From positions 181,205 through 245,204 of the forward strand of contig NZ_QSQT01000002.1 of assembly GCF_003437535.1 (NCBI RefSeq): a stretch of DNA of 64,000 bases. Direction: 5' to 3'. The position numbers were made by a program, and so were the translations under genes. This document shows, one piece after another, positions 8,834 through 18,140 of this stretch (position 1 is its first letter; each line of letters opens with the position of its first letter). A model generated the notes under the pieces. That model searched no databases, was not told where the DNA came from, and saw nothing but the letters and a program-made list of their open reading frames with translations. The stretch comes from Phocaeicola plebeius (GTDB lineage Bacteria > Bacteroidota > Bacteroidia > Bacteroidales > Bacteroidaceae).

Positions 8834-10347
8834 TTAGTTTCCATTAGTTGTTTCCATGCGGCCGGCAATGCGTCTGCAATGTCACCGGAGGTCATACCGA
8901 TTACTCCCTTTTGCTGGCAGGCGATGTCACCGGCCAGACCGTGTACATAGACGCCTAAGCGGCAGGCTTCTTCGTGTGTGTAGCCTTGTGAGAGCAGTGA
9001 CAGGATGACACCGGTAAGAACGTCGCCACTTCCGGCAGTGGCCATACCCGGATTGCCTGTAGGGTTGAAGTAAGTTACTCCGTCAGGGGTAATGACAGCC
9101 GTCCATGCTCCTTTCAGTACGATGTAGCATTGCAGGTGGGCCGCCAGTTCTTTCGCCTTTGACAAACGCTCGTAGCTGTTGCTGCAGCGTCCGATGATGC
9201 GTTCCAGTTCCTTGATATGTGGAGTAAGAATGCTGTGGCGAGGAATACGGGTCAGGTAGTTACGGTAGCTGCTGAAGATGTTGAGTGCATCTGCATCCAG
9301 AACCAAAGGAATATAGCAGTTGCTTACCTGGTCGAACAGCGCCTGCACCGTGATTTCTTCCTGTCCTAATCCCGGGCCGATGGCTACGGCCTGGAAGTTG
9401 TCGAGGTCGGCAGCTTCGGCAAAGCAGCGGTCGTGTACGTCATCCTGCACCATGGCTTCAGGCACATTGCTCTGTAGCAGGTCATGGTTGCATACTGGGG
9501 TGTGTACGGTGAGTAGTCCGATGCCCGAACGCAGGCAGGCACGTGAAGCTAACAGGGCGGCACCTCCCATACCGTATGAACCGGCTATCAGCAGGCCGTG
9601 GCCGAACATGCCTTTATGGGCAAATTTCTTTCTTGGCTTGATGAGCGCACGCATTTCGCTGGCTTCGGTGATGTAATAGTTCGTCTTGGCTGATTCGATG
9701 AATTCACGGCTTATACCGATGTCGAGCAACTGCCATTCGCCTACCACATCTGCGTTTTCGGCAAAGAGGAAGGAGAGTTTGGGCATCTGGATGCTCAGGG
9801 TCAGGTCGGCCTTGATGATGTTTTGTCGGATGTTATGGGTATTGTCTTCTCCCATCAGTCCGGAAGGAATGTCGATGGATACCACCTGGGCAGGAGAAGC
9901 ATTGATGTATTGTACTACGGCTGCAAATCCTCCGCTCAGCGGTTTTTGAAGTCCAGAACCGAACAGACCGTCGATTACTACGTCGTGACTGCCCAGATGA
10001 GGCGGGTCGAACTGGTTGCTGACTTCGGTGTAGTTGGCAAATCCGCTTTCTTTCAGGCGCTGGATGTTGGTGAGGCATTCTTCAGAAAGGGTACCTTTTA
10101 CGTTGAACAAATAGACTTCTACCGGATAGTTTTTCAGGAAGAGGATGCGGGCTACAGCCAGTGCGTCGCCCCCATTGTTGCCCGGACCGGCAAATACGAC
10201 AAGACGGTGTGACTTGTCATATCGCTCGCTGATAGCTTGTGCCAACAGACCGGCAGCTTTTTCCATGAGGTTGATTGACAATATAGATTCGTGGGCGATG
10301 GTATATGCATCTGCCTCTTTTTGTTGTGTACAACTTAAAATTTTCAT
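8830..10347 (-). CDS. nnr: Bifunctional NAD(P)H-hydrate epimerase / ADP-dependent dehydratase
   Basis: This 505-residue protein repairs NADHX and NADPHX, hydrated forms of the reduced cofactors. The N-terminal half (about 1-215) is the YjeF-N epimerase domain, with the AGPGNNGGDALAVAR loop and IDGLFGSGL. The C-terminal half is the ribokinase-like dehydratase, with GSYGMGGAALLASRACLRSG, the GPGLGQ motif, LDADALN and the catalytic AGSGDVLTG loop. Both domains look intact and the length is usual for the fused bacterial form. It is followed on the minus strand by the overlapping DUF4831 gene. The function is assigned from well-known family motifs. Confidence 0.95.
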   Translation of the reverse strand: MKILSCTQQKEADAYTIAHESILSINLMEKAAGLLAQAISERYDKSHRLVVFAGPGNNGGDALAVARILFLKNYPVEVYLFNVKGTLSEECLTNIQRLKESGFANYTEVSNQFDPPHLGSHDVVIDGLFGSGLQKPLSGGFAAVVQYINASPAQVVSIDIPSGLMGEDNTHNIRQNIIKADLTLSIQMPKLSFLFAENADVVGEWQLLDIGISREFIESAKTNYYITEASEMRALIKPRKKFAHKGMFGHGLLIAGSYGMGGAALLASRACLRSGIGLLTVHTPVCNHDLLQSNVPEAMVQDDVHDRCFAEAADLDNFQAVAIGPGLGQEEITVQALFDQVSNCYIPLVLDADALNIFSSYRNYLTRIPRHSILTPHIKELERIIGRCSNSYERLSKAKELAAHLQCYIVLKGAWTAVITPDGVTYFNPTGNPGMATAGSGDVLTGVILSLLSQGYTHEEACRLGVYVHGLAGDIACQQKGVIGMTSGDIADALPAAWKQLMETK

Positions 10348-10356
10348 TGTATATAT

Positions 10357-10370
10357 AAAATAGCTATTTT
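10357..10370. promoter_or_regulatory. Perfect palindrome in the nnr 5' region
   Basis: AAAATAGCTATTTT is a perfect 14-bp palindrome located 10 bp upstream of the nnr start codon. It could be a repressor operator or chance AT-rich symmetry. Confidence 0.3.
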
Positions 10371-10470
10371 GTCGGTAAAAGTACGAAAAAAGCCTCGAAT
10401 GGGATATATATTCTATTGAAAATATCTTTAAATACTCAGGGGGAAGTGTGGAGGTTTTAGGGAAAATCCG

Positions 10471-10478
10471 TAAATTTG
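10471..10478 (+). promoter_or_regulatory. hpt promoter -7 element
   Basis: TAAATTTG matches the Bacteroidetes -7 consensus TAnnTTTG and lies 26 bp upstream of the ATG at 10505. No convincing -33 TTTG is seen. Its position rules out an upstream GTG start for hpt. Confidence 0.6.
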
Positions 10479-10504
10479 CACAATTTCTAAAACTAGATTA
10501 TAAC

Positions 10505-11041
10505 ATGGATACGATTCAGATTAAAGACAAGCGTTTCAAAACGTTTATCCCAGAGGCGGATATCCTGAAGGAGGTGGCACGTGTGGCCAATGAAATCAAT
10601 CATGACTTGGAGGGTGAAAATCCGTTGTTTTTGAGTGTGTTGAACGGCTCGTTCATGTTTACGGCCGATTTGATGAAACATCTGACGATTCCATGTGAGA
10701 TTTCTTTTGTGAAGCTGGCTTCGTATGCGGGAACGGCTTCTACAGGAAAGGTGAAAGAACTGGTAGGACTGAATGAAGACATTTCAGGACGTACGGTGGT
10801 AATTGTGGAGGATATTGTGGACACGGGGCTGACCATGCAGCGTTTGCTGGAAACCCTGAAAGCACGCAATCCGAAAGAAATCCGTATTGCTACGCTGCTG
10901 GTGAAACCGGATAAGTTGCAGGTAGATTTGGATATAAACTATGTGGCGATGAATATTCCGAATGATTTTATCGTGGGCTACGGACTAGATTACGATGGCT
11001 TCGGACGGAACTATCGTGACATCTATACAGTGGTGGAATAA
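10505..11041 (+). CDS. hpt: Hypoxanthine phosphoribosyltransferase
   Basis: This 178-residue purine salvage enzyme converts hypoxanthine or guanine plus PRPP to IMP or GMP. The PRPP-binding motif VVIVEDIVDTGLT is clear, with the flexible-loop region SFVKLASYAG before it and FIVGYGLDYDG near the C-terminus. The start at 10505 (MDTIQIKDKRF) is chosen because the longer frame from a GTG at 10448 would run through the promoter. It lies just upstream of adk, so the pair forms a small purine-nucleotide operon. Confidence 0.93.
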   Translation: MDTIQIKDKRFKTFIPEADILKEVARVANEINHDLEGENPLFLSVLNGSFMFTADLMKHLTIPCEISFVKLASYAGTASTGKVKELVGLNEDISGRTVVIVEDIVDTGLTMQRLLETLKARNPKEIRIATLLVKPDKLQVDLDINYVAMNIPNDFIVGYGLDYDGFGRNYRDIYTVVE

Positions 11042-11065
11042 TTTTTTTATTTATTATAAGACAAC

Positions 11066-11635
11066 ATGTTGAATATTGTAATTTTTGGTGCTCCGGGTTC
11101 AGGTAAAGGAACTCAGAGTGCTCGTATTGTGGAAAAATATGGCTTGAACCATATTTCTACGGGAGATGTATTGCGTGCAGAAATCAAGAACGGCACGGAA
11201 CTGGGTAAAACAGCAAAAGGTTATATCGACAATGGTCAGTTGATTCCGGATGCGTTGATGATTGATATTCTGGCTAGCGTATTCGACAGCTTCAAGGATA
11301 GCAAAGGTGTGATTTTCGATGGATTCCCTCGTACAATCGCTCAGGCTGAGGCTTTGAAAGAAATGTTGAAGGTACGCGGACAAGAAGTTTCTATCATGCT
11401 TGACCTGGAAGTTCCTGAAGATGAACTGATGACTCGTCTGATCAAACGTGGACAGGAATCTGGTCGTGCTGACGACAATGAAGAAACTATCAAGAAGCGT
11501 CTGGTGGTATACCACTCTCAGACTGCTCCGTTGATTGACTGGTACAAGAACGACGGTAAATATTGCCACATTCAGGGATTGGGTACTATGGACGGTATCT
11601 TCGCTGATATTTGCGCGGCTATTGATAAACTTTAA
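11066..11635 (+). CDS. adk: Adenylate kinase
   Basis: This 189-residue protein interconverts ATP + AMP and 2 ADP. The P-loop is [10 protein letters not shown] (residues 8-17); the NMP-binding STGDVLR and the FDGFPRT motif are intact. The LID is the short form, consistent with the sub-200-residue length and the absence of zinc cysteines. It follows hpt by 24 bp. Confidence 0.97.
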   Translation: MLNIVIFGAPGSGKGTQSARIVEKYGLNHISTGDVLRAEIKNGTELGKTAKGYIDNGQLIPDALMIDILASVFDSFKDSKGVIFDGFPRTIAQAEALKEMLKVRGQEVSIMLDLEVPEDELMTRLIKRGQESGRADDNEETIKKRLVVYHSQTAPLIDWYKNDGKYCHIQGLGTMDGIFADICAAIDKL

Positions 11636-11646
11636 ATAATAAAAAA

Positions 11647-11676
11647 AACTGGCGGGCCGGTGACGGTCTGCCAGTT
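11647..11676 (+). terminator. Hairpin between adk and obgE
   Basis: AACTGGCGGGCC (11647-11658) pairs with GGTCTGCCAGTT (11665-11676), two wobble pairs, 6-nt loop. An A-run precedes it but no T-run follows on the plus strand, so partial termination or mRNA processing is more likely than full termination. Confidence 0.45.
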
Positions 11677-11691
11677 CTTAAACTTGAATTT

Positions 11692-12876
11692 ATGGCTGAA
11701 TCGAATTTTGTTGATTATGTAAAAATCTACTGCCGCTCCGGAAAGGGAGGCCGTGGCTCGGTGCACATGCGCCGTGAGAAGTATATGCCCAACGGAGGTC
11801 CGGACGGTGGCGACGGTGGTAGAGGAGGTCATGTGATTTTGCGGGGAAACCGCAATTACTGGACATTGCTGCACCTGAAGTACGACCGTCATGTGTTTGC
11901 GGAACACGGAGGTAACGGCTCGAAAAACAAGAGTTTCGGAAAGGACGGGGCAGATAAAGTCATTGAAGTGCCTTGTGGAACGGTAGTATATAATGCCGAA
12001 ACAGGGGAATATGTGTGCGACGTAACGGAGCACGGACAGGAAGTCATCTTGCTGAAAGGCGGACGCGGAGGATTGGGAAACTGGCATTTCCGTACAGCGA
12101 CCCGTCAGGCACCTCGTTTTGCCCAACCGGGTGAACCGATGCAGGAGATGACGGTGATTTTGGAATTGAAATTATTGGCGGATGTAGGTCTGGTAGGTTT
12201 TCCGAATGCCGGAAAATCCACTTTGCTGTCTTCGGTTTCTGCCGCACGTCCGAAAATTGCCAATTATCCTTTTACCACGCTGGAACCGAACCTGGGAATT
12301 GTGTCTTATCACGAAGGGAAGTCTTTCGTGATGGCGGATATTCCGGGTATCATTGAAGGAGCCAGTGAAGGAAAGGGACTGGGACTGCGGTTCTTGCGTC
12401 ACATTGAGCGCAACTCATTGCTGCTGTTTATGGTACCGGGCGATACGGATGACATACGTAAGGAGTATGAGATTCTGTTGAATGAACTGGCTACCTTTAA
12501 TCCGGAGATGCTGGACAAGCAGCGGGTGTTGGCCATTACGAAATGTGACATGCTGGACGAGGAACTGATGCAGATGCTGGAACCTACATTGCCTGAAGAT
12601 ATACCTCATGTCTTTATTTCTTCGGTGTCTGGAATGGGTATCCAGCAGTTGAAAGACTTACTCTGGGCCGAACTGAATAAAGACAGTAACCAGTTGGAAG
12701 CAGTACGTCGGGAAGCCATCGTACATCGTCCGAAAGATATGACCAAGCTTCGCAAGGAGCTGGAAGATATGGGCGAAGACGAAGACTTTGACTATGAATA
12801 TGAGGATGTGGATGAGGATGATGACTTTGACTACGAGTACGAAGAGGAAGACTGGGAGGACGAACCACAAAAGTAA
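11692..12876 (+). CDS. obgE: Obg family ribosome-associated GTPase
   Basis: This 394-residue GTPase acts in large ribosomal subunit assembly and stress signalling. The Gly-rich Obg fold ([25 protein letters not shown]) is at the N-terminus, the G1 motif GFPNAGKST lies around residues 168-176, followed by DIPGIIEGA (G3) and TKCDML (G4). Instead of an OCT/TGS domain it ends in a tail of about 40 residues made almost wholly of Asp, Glu and Tyr ([17 protein letters not shown]). The stop codon overlaps the next start (TAATG), so translation is coupled to the PgeF-like gene. Confidence 0.95.
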   Translation: MAESNFVDYVKIYCRSGKGGRGSVHMRREKYMPNGGPDGGDGGRGGHVILRGNRNYWTLLHLKYDRHVFAEHGGNGSKNKSFGKDGADKVIEVPCGTVVYNAETGEYVCDVTEHGQEVILLKGGRGGLGNWHFRTATRQAPRFAQPGEPMQEMTVILELKLLADVGLVGFPNAGKSTLLSSVSAARPKIANYPFTTLEPNLGIVSYHEGKSFVMADIPGIIEGASEGKGLGLRFLRHIERNSLLLFMVPGDTDDIRKEYEILLNELATFNPEMLDKQRVLAITKCDMLDEELMQMLEPTLPEDIPHVFISSVSGMGIQQLKDLLWAELNKDSNQLEAVRREAIVHRPKDMTKLRKELEDMGEDEDFDYEYEDVDEDDDFDYEYEEEDWEDEPQK

Positions 12877-13676
12877 TGAATAATCTGACTGATGATAAAA
12901 GAATGTTGGTGTACGGCCCGAAAAGTCCGCACACCGACATTTTTTGTTTCTCTACTACACGTTATGGTGGTTGTAGTAAGGGGAATTATGCTTCGTTTAA
13001 CTGCAATCATTATTGTGGTGATGCGCCGGATAAGGTGGAACGGAACCGGGAACTGCTGTGTTCGTTGTTACCTGTGCATCCCCGGATGCTGGTTGTACCT
13101 CATCAAACACACGATACGGTGGTGAAGGTCGTGGATGAGGCTTTTTTACGGCTCTCTTCAGAGGAACAATTGAAGCAACTGGAAGGAGTGGATGCGATGG
13201 TCAGCGACATGAAGCAGGTCTGTCTTTGCATTTCTACTGCCGATTGTATCCCGGTGCTTTGCTATGATACTCGACAGAAAGTGATTGCGGCGATACATGC
13301 CGGATGGCGGGGAACAGTGAAGCGCATCGTGGAAAAGACGTTGGACAAGATGGCGGAACTTTATGGTACGAAGGGAGAAGATGTACAGGCTTATATAGGG
13401 CCGGGTATCTCTCTGGATGCTTTTGAAGTGGGAGATGAGGTGTATGAAGCCTTTGAAGCAGCCGGATTTGATATGCCTTGCATCGCCCGCAGAGATGAGA
13501 AGTGGCACCTCGACCTTTGGGAAGCCAACCGGATGCAGTTGCTGTCTAAAGGCGTAAAGAAGGAGAATGTGGAAGTCGCAGGGATTTGTACCTATCAGAA
13601 TTATACGGATTTCTTCTCGGCACGTCGGCTGGGCATTCGTTCCGGGCGTATTTTGTCGGGGATTATGCGGATGTAG
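12876..13676 (+). CDS. pgeF: PgeF/YfiH family protein (multicopper polyphenol oxidase-like)
   Basis: This 266-residue protein has the family motifs VPHQTHDTVV, CISTADCIPVL, AIHAGWRGTVKRI, GPGISLDAFEVG and FFSARRLGIRSGR, with the conserved His and Cys residues that bind zinc at the active site. E. coli YfiH (PgeF) is reported to edit wrongly incorporated L-Ser in peptidoglycan precursors, and related proteins act as purine nucleoside phosphorylases or laccases, so the substrate here is uncertain. It overlaps obgE by one base. Confidence 0.88.
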   Translation: MNNLTDDKRMLVYGPKSPHTDIFCFSTTRYGGCSKGNYASFNCNHYCGDAPDKVERNRELLCSLLPVHPRMLVVPHQTHDTVVKVVDEAFLRLSSEEQLKQLEGVDAMVSDMKQVCLCISTADCIPVLCYDTRQKVIAAIHAGWRGTVKRIVEKTLDKMAELYGTKGEDVQAYIGPGISLDAFEVGDEVYEAFEAAGFDMPCIARRDEKWHLDLWEANRMQLLSKGVKKENVEVAGICTYQNYTDFFSARRLGIRSGRILSGIMRM

Positions 13677-13698
13677 AACCATTTAAGAAAATAGCGAA

Positions 13699-14367
13699 AT
13701 GGATTTGAAAATTGAAGTATCAGAGGAATTACGGCAGGCTTGGCCGCAGTTTCGTGGAGCCGCTGTATTTGCGACGGTAAAAAATTCTCCATATAGTGAA
13801 GAACTGTGGGAACGTATCGGTGAGTTTACGGAACTTTACCGTCAGAAATATACCATTGATTCTATTAAAGAGATGCCTGCCATTCAGGCTACTCGTCAGG
13901 CTTATAAGAAATGTGGGAAAGATCCCAGCCGTTACCGTCCTTCTTCAGAAGCTTTATGCCGCCGCTTGTTAAGAGGACTTTCACTTTATCAGATAGATAC
14001 GCTGGTCGATTTGATTAACTTGGCGTCCATCAATAGTGGGCATTCCATCGGTGGCTTTGACCGGGATAAGATTCAAGGAGACAAGCTGGTATTAGGTATC
14101 GGAAAGGCAGGTGAGCCTTACGAAGGTATTGGGCGTGGAGAATTGAACATTGAGGGAATGCCCGTATATCGTGATGCCGTGGGAGGTGTAGGTACACCGA
14201 CAAGCGATAATGAACGGACAAAGATTTCATCGGAAACTACTCATCTGTTGGCTATCATGAATGCATATAGTGGTAGTGAAGGGCTGGAGGAAGACGTACA
14301 CTATATGGTGAACCTGCTGAAAGAATTTGCGGATGCCCAGGATGTAGAACTTTATTATTTTGAATAG
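13699..14367 (+). CDS. B3/B4 domain protein (PheT-like tRNA-binding fold)
   Basis: This 222-residue cytosolic protein resembles the stand-alone B3/B4 domain of the phenylalanyl-tRNA synthetase beta subunit: IQATRQAYKKCGKDPSRYRPSSEALCRRLLRG, then LVDLINLASINSGHSIGGFD and GVGTPTSDNERT. Family members are proposed to edit or bind tRNA, but no specific substrate is established here. It lies in a tight series of co-directional genes. Confidence 0.85.
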   Translation: MDLKIEVSEELRQAWPQFRGAAVFATVKNSPYSEELWERIGEFTELYRQKYTIDSIKEMPAIQATRQAYKKCGKDPSRYRPSSEALCRRLLRGLSLYQIDTLVDLINLASINSGHSIGGFDRDKIQGDKLVLGIGKAGEPYEGIGRGELNIEGMPVYRDAVGGVGTPTSDNERTKISSETTHLLAIMNAYSGSEGLEEDVHYMVNLLKEFADAQDVELYYFE

Positions 14368-14368
14368 A

Positions 14369-14986
14369 ATGAATCGCTTGATTGTAATACTTGGACTGTT
14401 GTTGCTTTGTATGGGAAATATGCAGGCTGATGAACCTGTGAAAACAGGATTTACGCACATGGAGCGTAGTCATGTCAGGGTGCATACACCGGGATTGTTC
14501 TCAAAGGGAAATAGCGTGGAGATACATCTGGAGTGTCTGGCTGATTCGCAGTTCTGCTTCCCACTTCCCGGAGGAAAGGTAATTTCTGCTTATGGAAGCC
14601 GTGGTGGACATTCGGGAGCAGATATAAAGACCAAGGCCAATGATTCCATTCTTTGTGTGTTCGACGGTGTGGTACGCATGGCCAAAAGTTACGGTGGATA
14701 TGGAAAGGTGATTGTGGTGCGGCATTTTAATGGATTGGAAACCGTGTACAGTCATAATTCCAAGAACTTTGTTGCACCAGGTGATTCGGTTAAGTCGGGT
14801 CAGGTAATTGCATTGACCGGGCGTACCGGACGTGCTACGACAGAGCATCTGCATTTTGAACTTAGGGCCAACGGACAACATTTTAATCCCGGATTATTAT
14901 TTAATATGTCTACCCGTGTTCCATTGAAGCGTACGCTGGTATGTACGAAAGCAGGAAAACATGTGAAATTATCTCCTAAAAAATGA
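14369..14986 (+). CDS. M23 family (LytM-type) metallopeptidase
   Basis: This 205-residue exported protein has a signal peptide (MNRLIVILGLLLLCMGNMQA) and a C-terminal peptidase domain. The zinc ligands are visible in HSGADI (His and Asp) and in EHLHFEL (His-x-His), with VYSHNSK between them. It should cleave peptidoglycan cross-links or act at cell division. The start at the ATG at 14369 is one base past the preceding stop; a TTG a few codons earlier would overlap that gene and is less likely. Confidence 0.88.
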   Translation: MNRLIVILGLLLLCMGNMQADEPVKTGFTHMERSHVRVHTPGLFSKGNSVEIHLECLADSQFCFPLPGGKVISAYGSRGGHSGADIKTKANDSILCVFDGVVRMAKSYGGYGKVIVVRHFNGLETVYSHNSKNFVAPGDSVKSGQVIALTGRTGRATTEHLHFELRANGQHFNPGLLFNMSTRVPLKRTLVCTKAGKHVKLSPKK

Positions 14987-14992
14987 AAGAAT

Positions 14993-15187
14993 ATGGATAT
15001 TGAAAAGATATTGACAGAAGGAATTGTGTTCAGAGGCGGGAAGTCTTCTGACGGAAAAAAGAAAGAAGAGAAAGTAAAGACCAAAGCTAAAAAGAAAACC
15101 TACATTACGGGTTTGCATGGTTCTGGCTCTGCCAAAATGAAAGCGGAATATCGCCGCCGGAGAGCCAACAGACACAAACAGGGATAA
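14993..15187 (+). CDS. Small highly basic protein of unknown function
   Basis: This 64-residue ORF starts 7 bp after the M23 stop. About a third of its residues are Lys or Arg, with a Lys-rich centre (KKKEEKVKTKAKKK) and a C-terminal AEYRRRRANRHKQ. There is no signal peptide or membrane segment. The composition suggests nucleic-acid or ribosome binding (inference). I recognise it only as a conserved-looking Bacteroidales small protein. Confidence 0.6.
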   Translation: MDIEKILTEGIVFRGGKSSDGKKKEEKVKTKAKKKTYITGLHGSGSAKMKAEYRRRRANRHKQG

Positions 15188-15218
15188 AAGTGAACAAAAA
15201 ACTGTATTCAGTTGTTAA

Positions 15219-15226
15219 TATATTTG
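15219..15226 (+). promoter_or_regulatory. Promoter -7 element for the outer-membrane barrel gene at 15248
   Basis: TATATTTG matches the -7 consensus and lies 22 bp upstream of the ATG; the -33 region is not clear. Confidence 0.6.
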
Positions 15227-15247
15227 TAAAACTAAAAAAAGAAGATT

Positions 15248-15778
15248 ATGAGAAAATTATTTTTACTCGTAGTAATTGTAATGGCTGCCATCACAGCCAG
15301 CGCACAGGAAGGTATTTATTTAGGTGGTGGTATCAGCTTGTGGAGAAACAATGATGTAGATAAGACTTCATTCTCTATTACACCGGATGTAGGTTATAAT
15401 CTGAGTGAGAAATGGGCCGTAGGTGTGGAATTGGCTTATGCGCATAAAGGTTATGATGGTGAAGATGCAATAAGCACGAATGCATTTGCTTTGGCTCCGT
15501 ATGCACGTTACTCTTTCTATGAAAACAAGATTGTACGTTTGTTCTTGGATATGGGATTTGGATTTTCTACTTATAAAGAGAAACATGCAGAGTCTGTAAA
15601 CGGTTTTGAAATCGGAGTGAAACCGGGATTGGCTGTAAAATTGAATGATAATTTCAGCTTTATTACTAAAGTAGGTTTTGCTGGTTATCGTGACGACTAT
15701 TATCGTGGAGAAGAAAATGGATTCGGCGTTGGCTTGGATGGCGAAAATATCTCCATTGGTATTGAGTACGAATTCTAA
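15248..15778 (+). CDS. Outer-membrane beta-barrel protein
   Basis: This 176-residue protein has a signal peptide ending ITASAQ. Alternating aromatic strands (WAVGVELAYAHKGY, LAPYARYSFYE, FLDMGFGFSTY) and a C-terminal aromatic residue (IGIEYEF) mark a small, probably 8-stranded barrel of the OmpW/PF13505-like kind. The ligand or role is unknown. It has its own -7 element and is followed by a terminator, so it is a monocistronic unit. Confidence 0.85.
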   Translation: MRKLFLLVVIVMAAITASAQEGIYLGGGISLWRNNDVDKTSFSITPDVGYNLSEKWAVGVELAYAHKGYDGEDAISTNAFALAPYARYSFYENKIVRLFLDMGFGFSTYKEKHAESVNGFEIGVKPGLAVKLNDNFSFITKVGFAGYRDDYYRGEENGFGVGLDGENISIGIEYEF

Positions 15779-15805
15779 TAAGAACGATTGAATAATTAAT
15801 AGATA

Positions 15806-15842
15806 GGGAGCAAAAAGAGGTGAAAACTTCTTTTTTGCTCCC
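15806..15842 (+). terminator. Intrinsic terminator after the barrel gene
   Basis: GGGAGCAAAAAGA (15806-15818) pairs with its complement ending at 15842, followed by TTTTTATT. Confidence 0.85.
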
Positions 15843-15848
15843 TTTTTA

Positions 15849-15879
15849 TTTGTTTCTCCGCTTTATCTTTTTAAATTTG
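15849..15879 (+). promoter_or_regulatory. Full Bacteroidetes-type promoter for the gene at 15905
   Basis: TTTG (15849-15852), 19-bp spacer, TAAATTTG (15872-15879). Both boxes and the spacing match the consensus; the start codon is 26 bp downstream. Confidence 0.75.
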
Positions 15880-15904
15880 TGTAATTCATCTATTATTTGA
15901 GCTT

Positions 15905-16543
15905 ATGAAAAAGATTGCATGCATAGTGGCAGGTTTGTTCGTAGCTTTGACAATGGCCGCACAGACAAAAGTAACCTGGAGTATGGAACTTGGACTGGGT
16001 ATGAGTACCTGGATGGGAAAGGATGCCGGAGACTCTTCTCCATTGTTTAACCAGAAGGTTGGAGTAGGAATTGATGTACCTTTGAGTGGACTGGTATCAT
16101 TCCAGACCGGATTATACTGGGCTTCGAAAGGAGCAAGCATAGACGTGGATTATGTAGGGGCTAATACGAAGAATGTGGTGGATATGCACGTAAACCAGAA
16201 CTATTTTGAGATGCCTTTGCTGGCTGCTTTTCATGTAGGCACGGCTGCTAATTTTGATATGGTGTTTACGGCAGGTCCTTATTTGGCTTATGGGGTAAAC
16301 GGCAAGTGGAATATTGACATTGATGACTTGACTGTTTCTTATAACACTTTCGGTGAATCAAAGATTGAAGGAGAAATCGTCTCAGGGCTGCGCCGTTTTG
16401 ATGCCGGTGTGATGGCGGGTGTAGCACTCGACTTTAAACGCTGGACAGTAGGACTTGACGGAGAATTTGGATGCTGCAAATTAGCCAGCAATTCAAAGAC
16501 ACGTAACTTGGCATTCTTCTTCACTGCTGGCTATAAATTTTAA
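15905..16543 (+). CDS. Porin-like outer-membrane beta-barrel protein
   Basis: This 212-residue protein has a signal peptide ending TMAAQT and the outer-membrane-barrel pattern of PF13568-like proteins (WSMELGLGMSTW, SFQTGLYWASKG, LGLD/GLDGEFGCCKL, FFTAGYKF with a terminal Phe). The function is unknown. Its stop overlaps the stop of the convergent MFS gene by 4 bp. Confidence 0.85.
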   Translation: MKKIACIVAGLFVALTMAAQTKVTWSMELGLGMSTWMGKDAGDSSPLFNQKVGVGIDVPLSGLVSFQTGLYWASKGASIDVDYVGANTKNVVDMHVNQNYFEMPLLAAFHVGTAANFDMVFTAGPYLAYGVNGKWNIDIDDLTVSYNTFGESKIEGEIVSGLRRFDAGVMAGVALDFKRWTVGLDGEFGCCKLASNSKTRNLAFFFTAGYKF

Positions 16544-18132
16544 TTTTTAGAGATTCTATGTACGCTGGATGGCCTGTACCGTTTCTTTATGGGCAGGCTA
16601 TGCAGCATTTTGAGAGCTGCCAAGTGGCGGTCGCGCCAGATTCGGTAGCTGAGCACGATTACAAGAAAAACAGTACCTAACAGACATACCCAGCCGAACA
16701 ACTCTTTCAGGCTGGTCAGCATGGTCTGGGTGTTTACTTCATTATAGAGTTGTATGACTGATACATCCGGCATCCACTCGTGCAGGTTGTCCATGTTTCT
16801 GCTTAATAACCCCCAGTTGTCGCGTTGCAGGTGTTTCATCCAACGGTTCAATATGGCTGCTCCCAGAGGGGTTGCAATGCTGGTACGAATGAAGCTGAGT
16901 ACGCACAAAGACTGGAAGAAATGCTTGAAGGGTATATGCTTCGCTACATAAATGGTCAGCGAAATATAAAGCACTCCATGACCGATGCCTTTTAAAAAGT
17001 TGGGCAGATACAAACTTTCAATATTCAAATCAGGGTATATCAGAAAATACATGTAATACTGGTACATGACTATCAGTGTAAATCCGACAGAGATCAATAG
17101 TTTATATCCTTTTTTTAATACTGCTTGCCGGAAGAATACGATACCTGCTCCAGCCAGGATTCCTGCAAATACACACCAGTTCAATGAAATGGCGTTTAGC
17201 GTATCGTACTGTAAGATGGAGGTCATGAATGCATTTTGCAGCACGGAGGAGGTGGTGAGAAACAGACAAAGCATCAAGAACAGGAACAACACTACGGGGA
17301 ATTTCTTGTAGCGGAATACCTGCGGGTCTATATACGGATGCCGTATGGAAGTCATCCGGTTGATGTTTATCAACAAGGACACTACGGCTATTACAATGCA
17401 GGAGCGAATTTGTACGCTGTCCAGCCAGTCGTAAAAGTCTCCATAGATACAGATAAAAACAATTGCAAACAGCATGCCTGTCCATAAGAGGAGGCCTATC
17501 CAGTCTATGCCATATAAGGGAATCTTTTTACCCAGTCGGATAGTCCGTGTCAGGCACATGACGCAAATCCATACCACCATCAGCATGCCGATGACAAACC
17601 AGTGCATGTATTGCCAGTTGGCCCAGTCGTTGATGTGCATGGTGACCAGTCCGGACAACTGTATACTTTCAAGTACGATGATATAGATAACGGGATAGAA
17701 CACCGAGAAATTTCCGGAAGGTGTGATGCTCAGACGGGTATTGGAGAAACACTCGAAGGTGCCCCACATGCGGAAGAATCCCGATACGAAGCATACACAA
17801 ATCATAAGAAAGATGTTGTCTGTATGCATGGTAATCAGGTTGCAGAGAATGAGTACCGGGCATACCGTCATGAAAATAGACCGGGTGGTAAACCGGGATT
17901 TCAGACGGAACAGTATCGGAAATATAACGGTCATACCGATGAAAGAGGCATAGGCTGCCATGGTTACATCTTCCTGGATACATCCTAATGCACTCGACAT
18001 CTGGGTAGCAGCTGGCAGGAAAACTCCTCCGTTAAACTGAAAGACCATGGCAAAGAAGAGCGACAGGCCGATGCAGACCGGAGTCGGTAAGAATTCTTTG
18101 AAGTAAGGAATCTGAGGACGTGGTTCAGCCAT
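16540..18132 (-). CDS. MFS efflux transporter (DHA2/EmrB-like), third gene of the efflux operon
   Basis: This 530-residue inner-membrane protein has around 14 hydrophobic segments, beginning with the helix after FLPTPVCIGLSLFFAMVF. It is the inner-membrane pump of a TolC-HlyD-MFS operon (gene order 20517 to 16540 on the minus strand). The drug or lipid substrate is not readable. It starts 8 bp after the HlyD stop. Compared with typical EmrB it contains more Cys and His in membrane segments, and a long periplasmic loop (LNRWMKHLQRDNWGLLSRN) near the C-terminus. Confidence 0.85.
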   Translation of the reverse strand: MAEPRPQIPYFKEFLPTPVCIGLSLFFAMVFQFNGGVFLPAATQMSSALGCIQEDVTMAAYASFIGMTVIFPILFRLKSRFTTRSIFMTVCPVLILCNLITMHTDNIFLMICVCFVSGFFRMWGTFECFSNTRLSITPSGNFSVFYPVIYIIVLESIQLSGLVTMHINDWANWQYMHWFVIGMLMVVWICVMCLTRTIRLGKKIPLYGIDWIGLLLWTGMLFAIVFICIYGDFYDWLDSVQIRSCIVIAVVSLLININRMTSIRHPYIDPQVFRYKKFPVVLFLFLMLCLFLTTSSVLQNAFMTSILQYDTLNAISLNWCVFAGILAGAGIVFFRQAVLKKGYKLLISVGFTLIVMYQYYMYFLIYPDLNIESLYLPNFLKGIGHGVLYISLTIYVAKHIPFKHFFQSLCVLSFIRTSIATPLGAAILNRWMKHLQRDNWGLLSRNMDNLHEWMPDVSVIQLYNEVNTQTMLTSLKELFGWVCLLGTVFLVIVLSYRIWRDRHLAALKMLHSLPIKKRYRPSSVHRISKN

Positions 18133-18140
18133 TTTCGTGT

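Noticed and set aside
10448..10504. Upstream GTG start extending hpt by 19 residues
   Set aside because: The extension overlaps the promoter -7 box at 10471-10478, and the known HPRT N-terminus fits the ATG at 10505.
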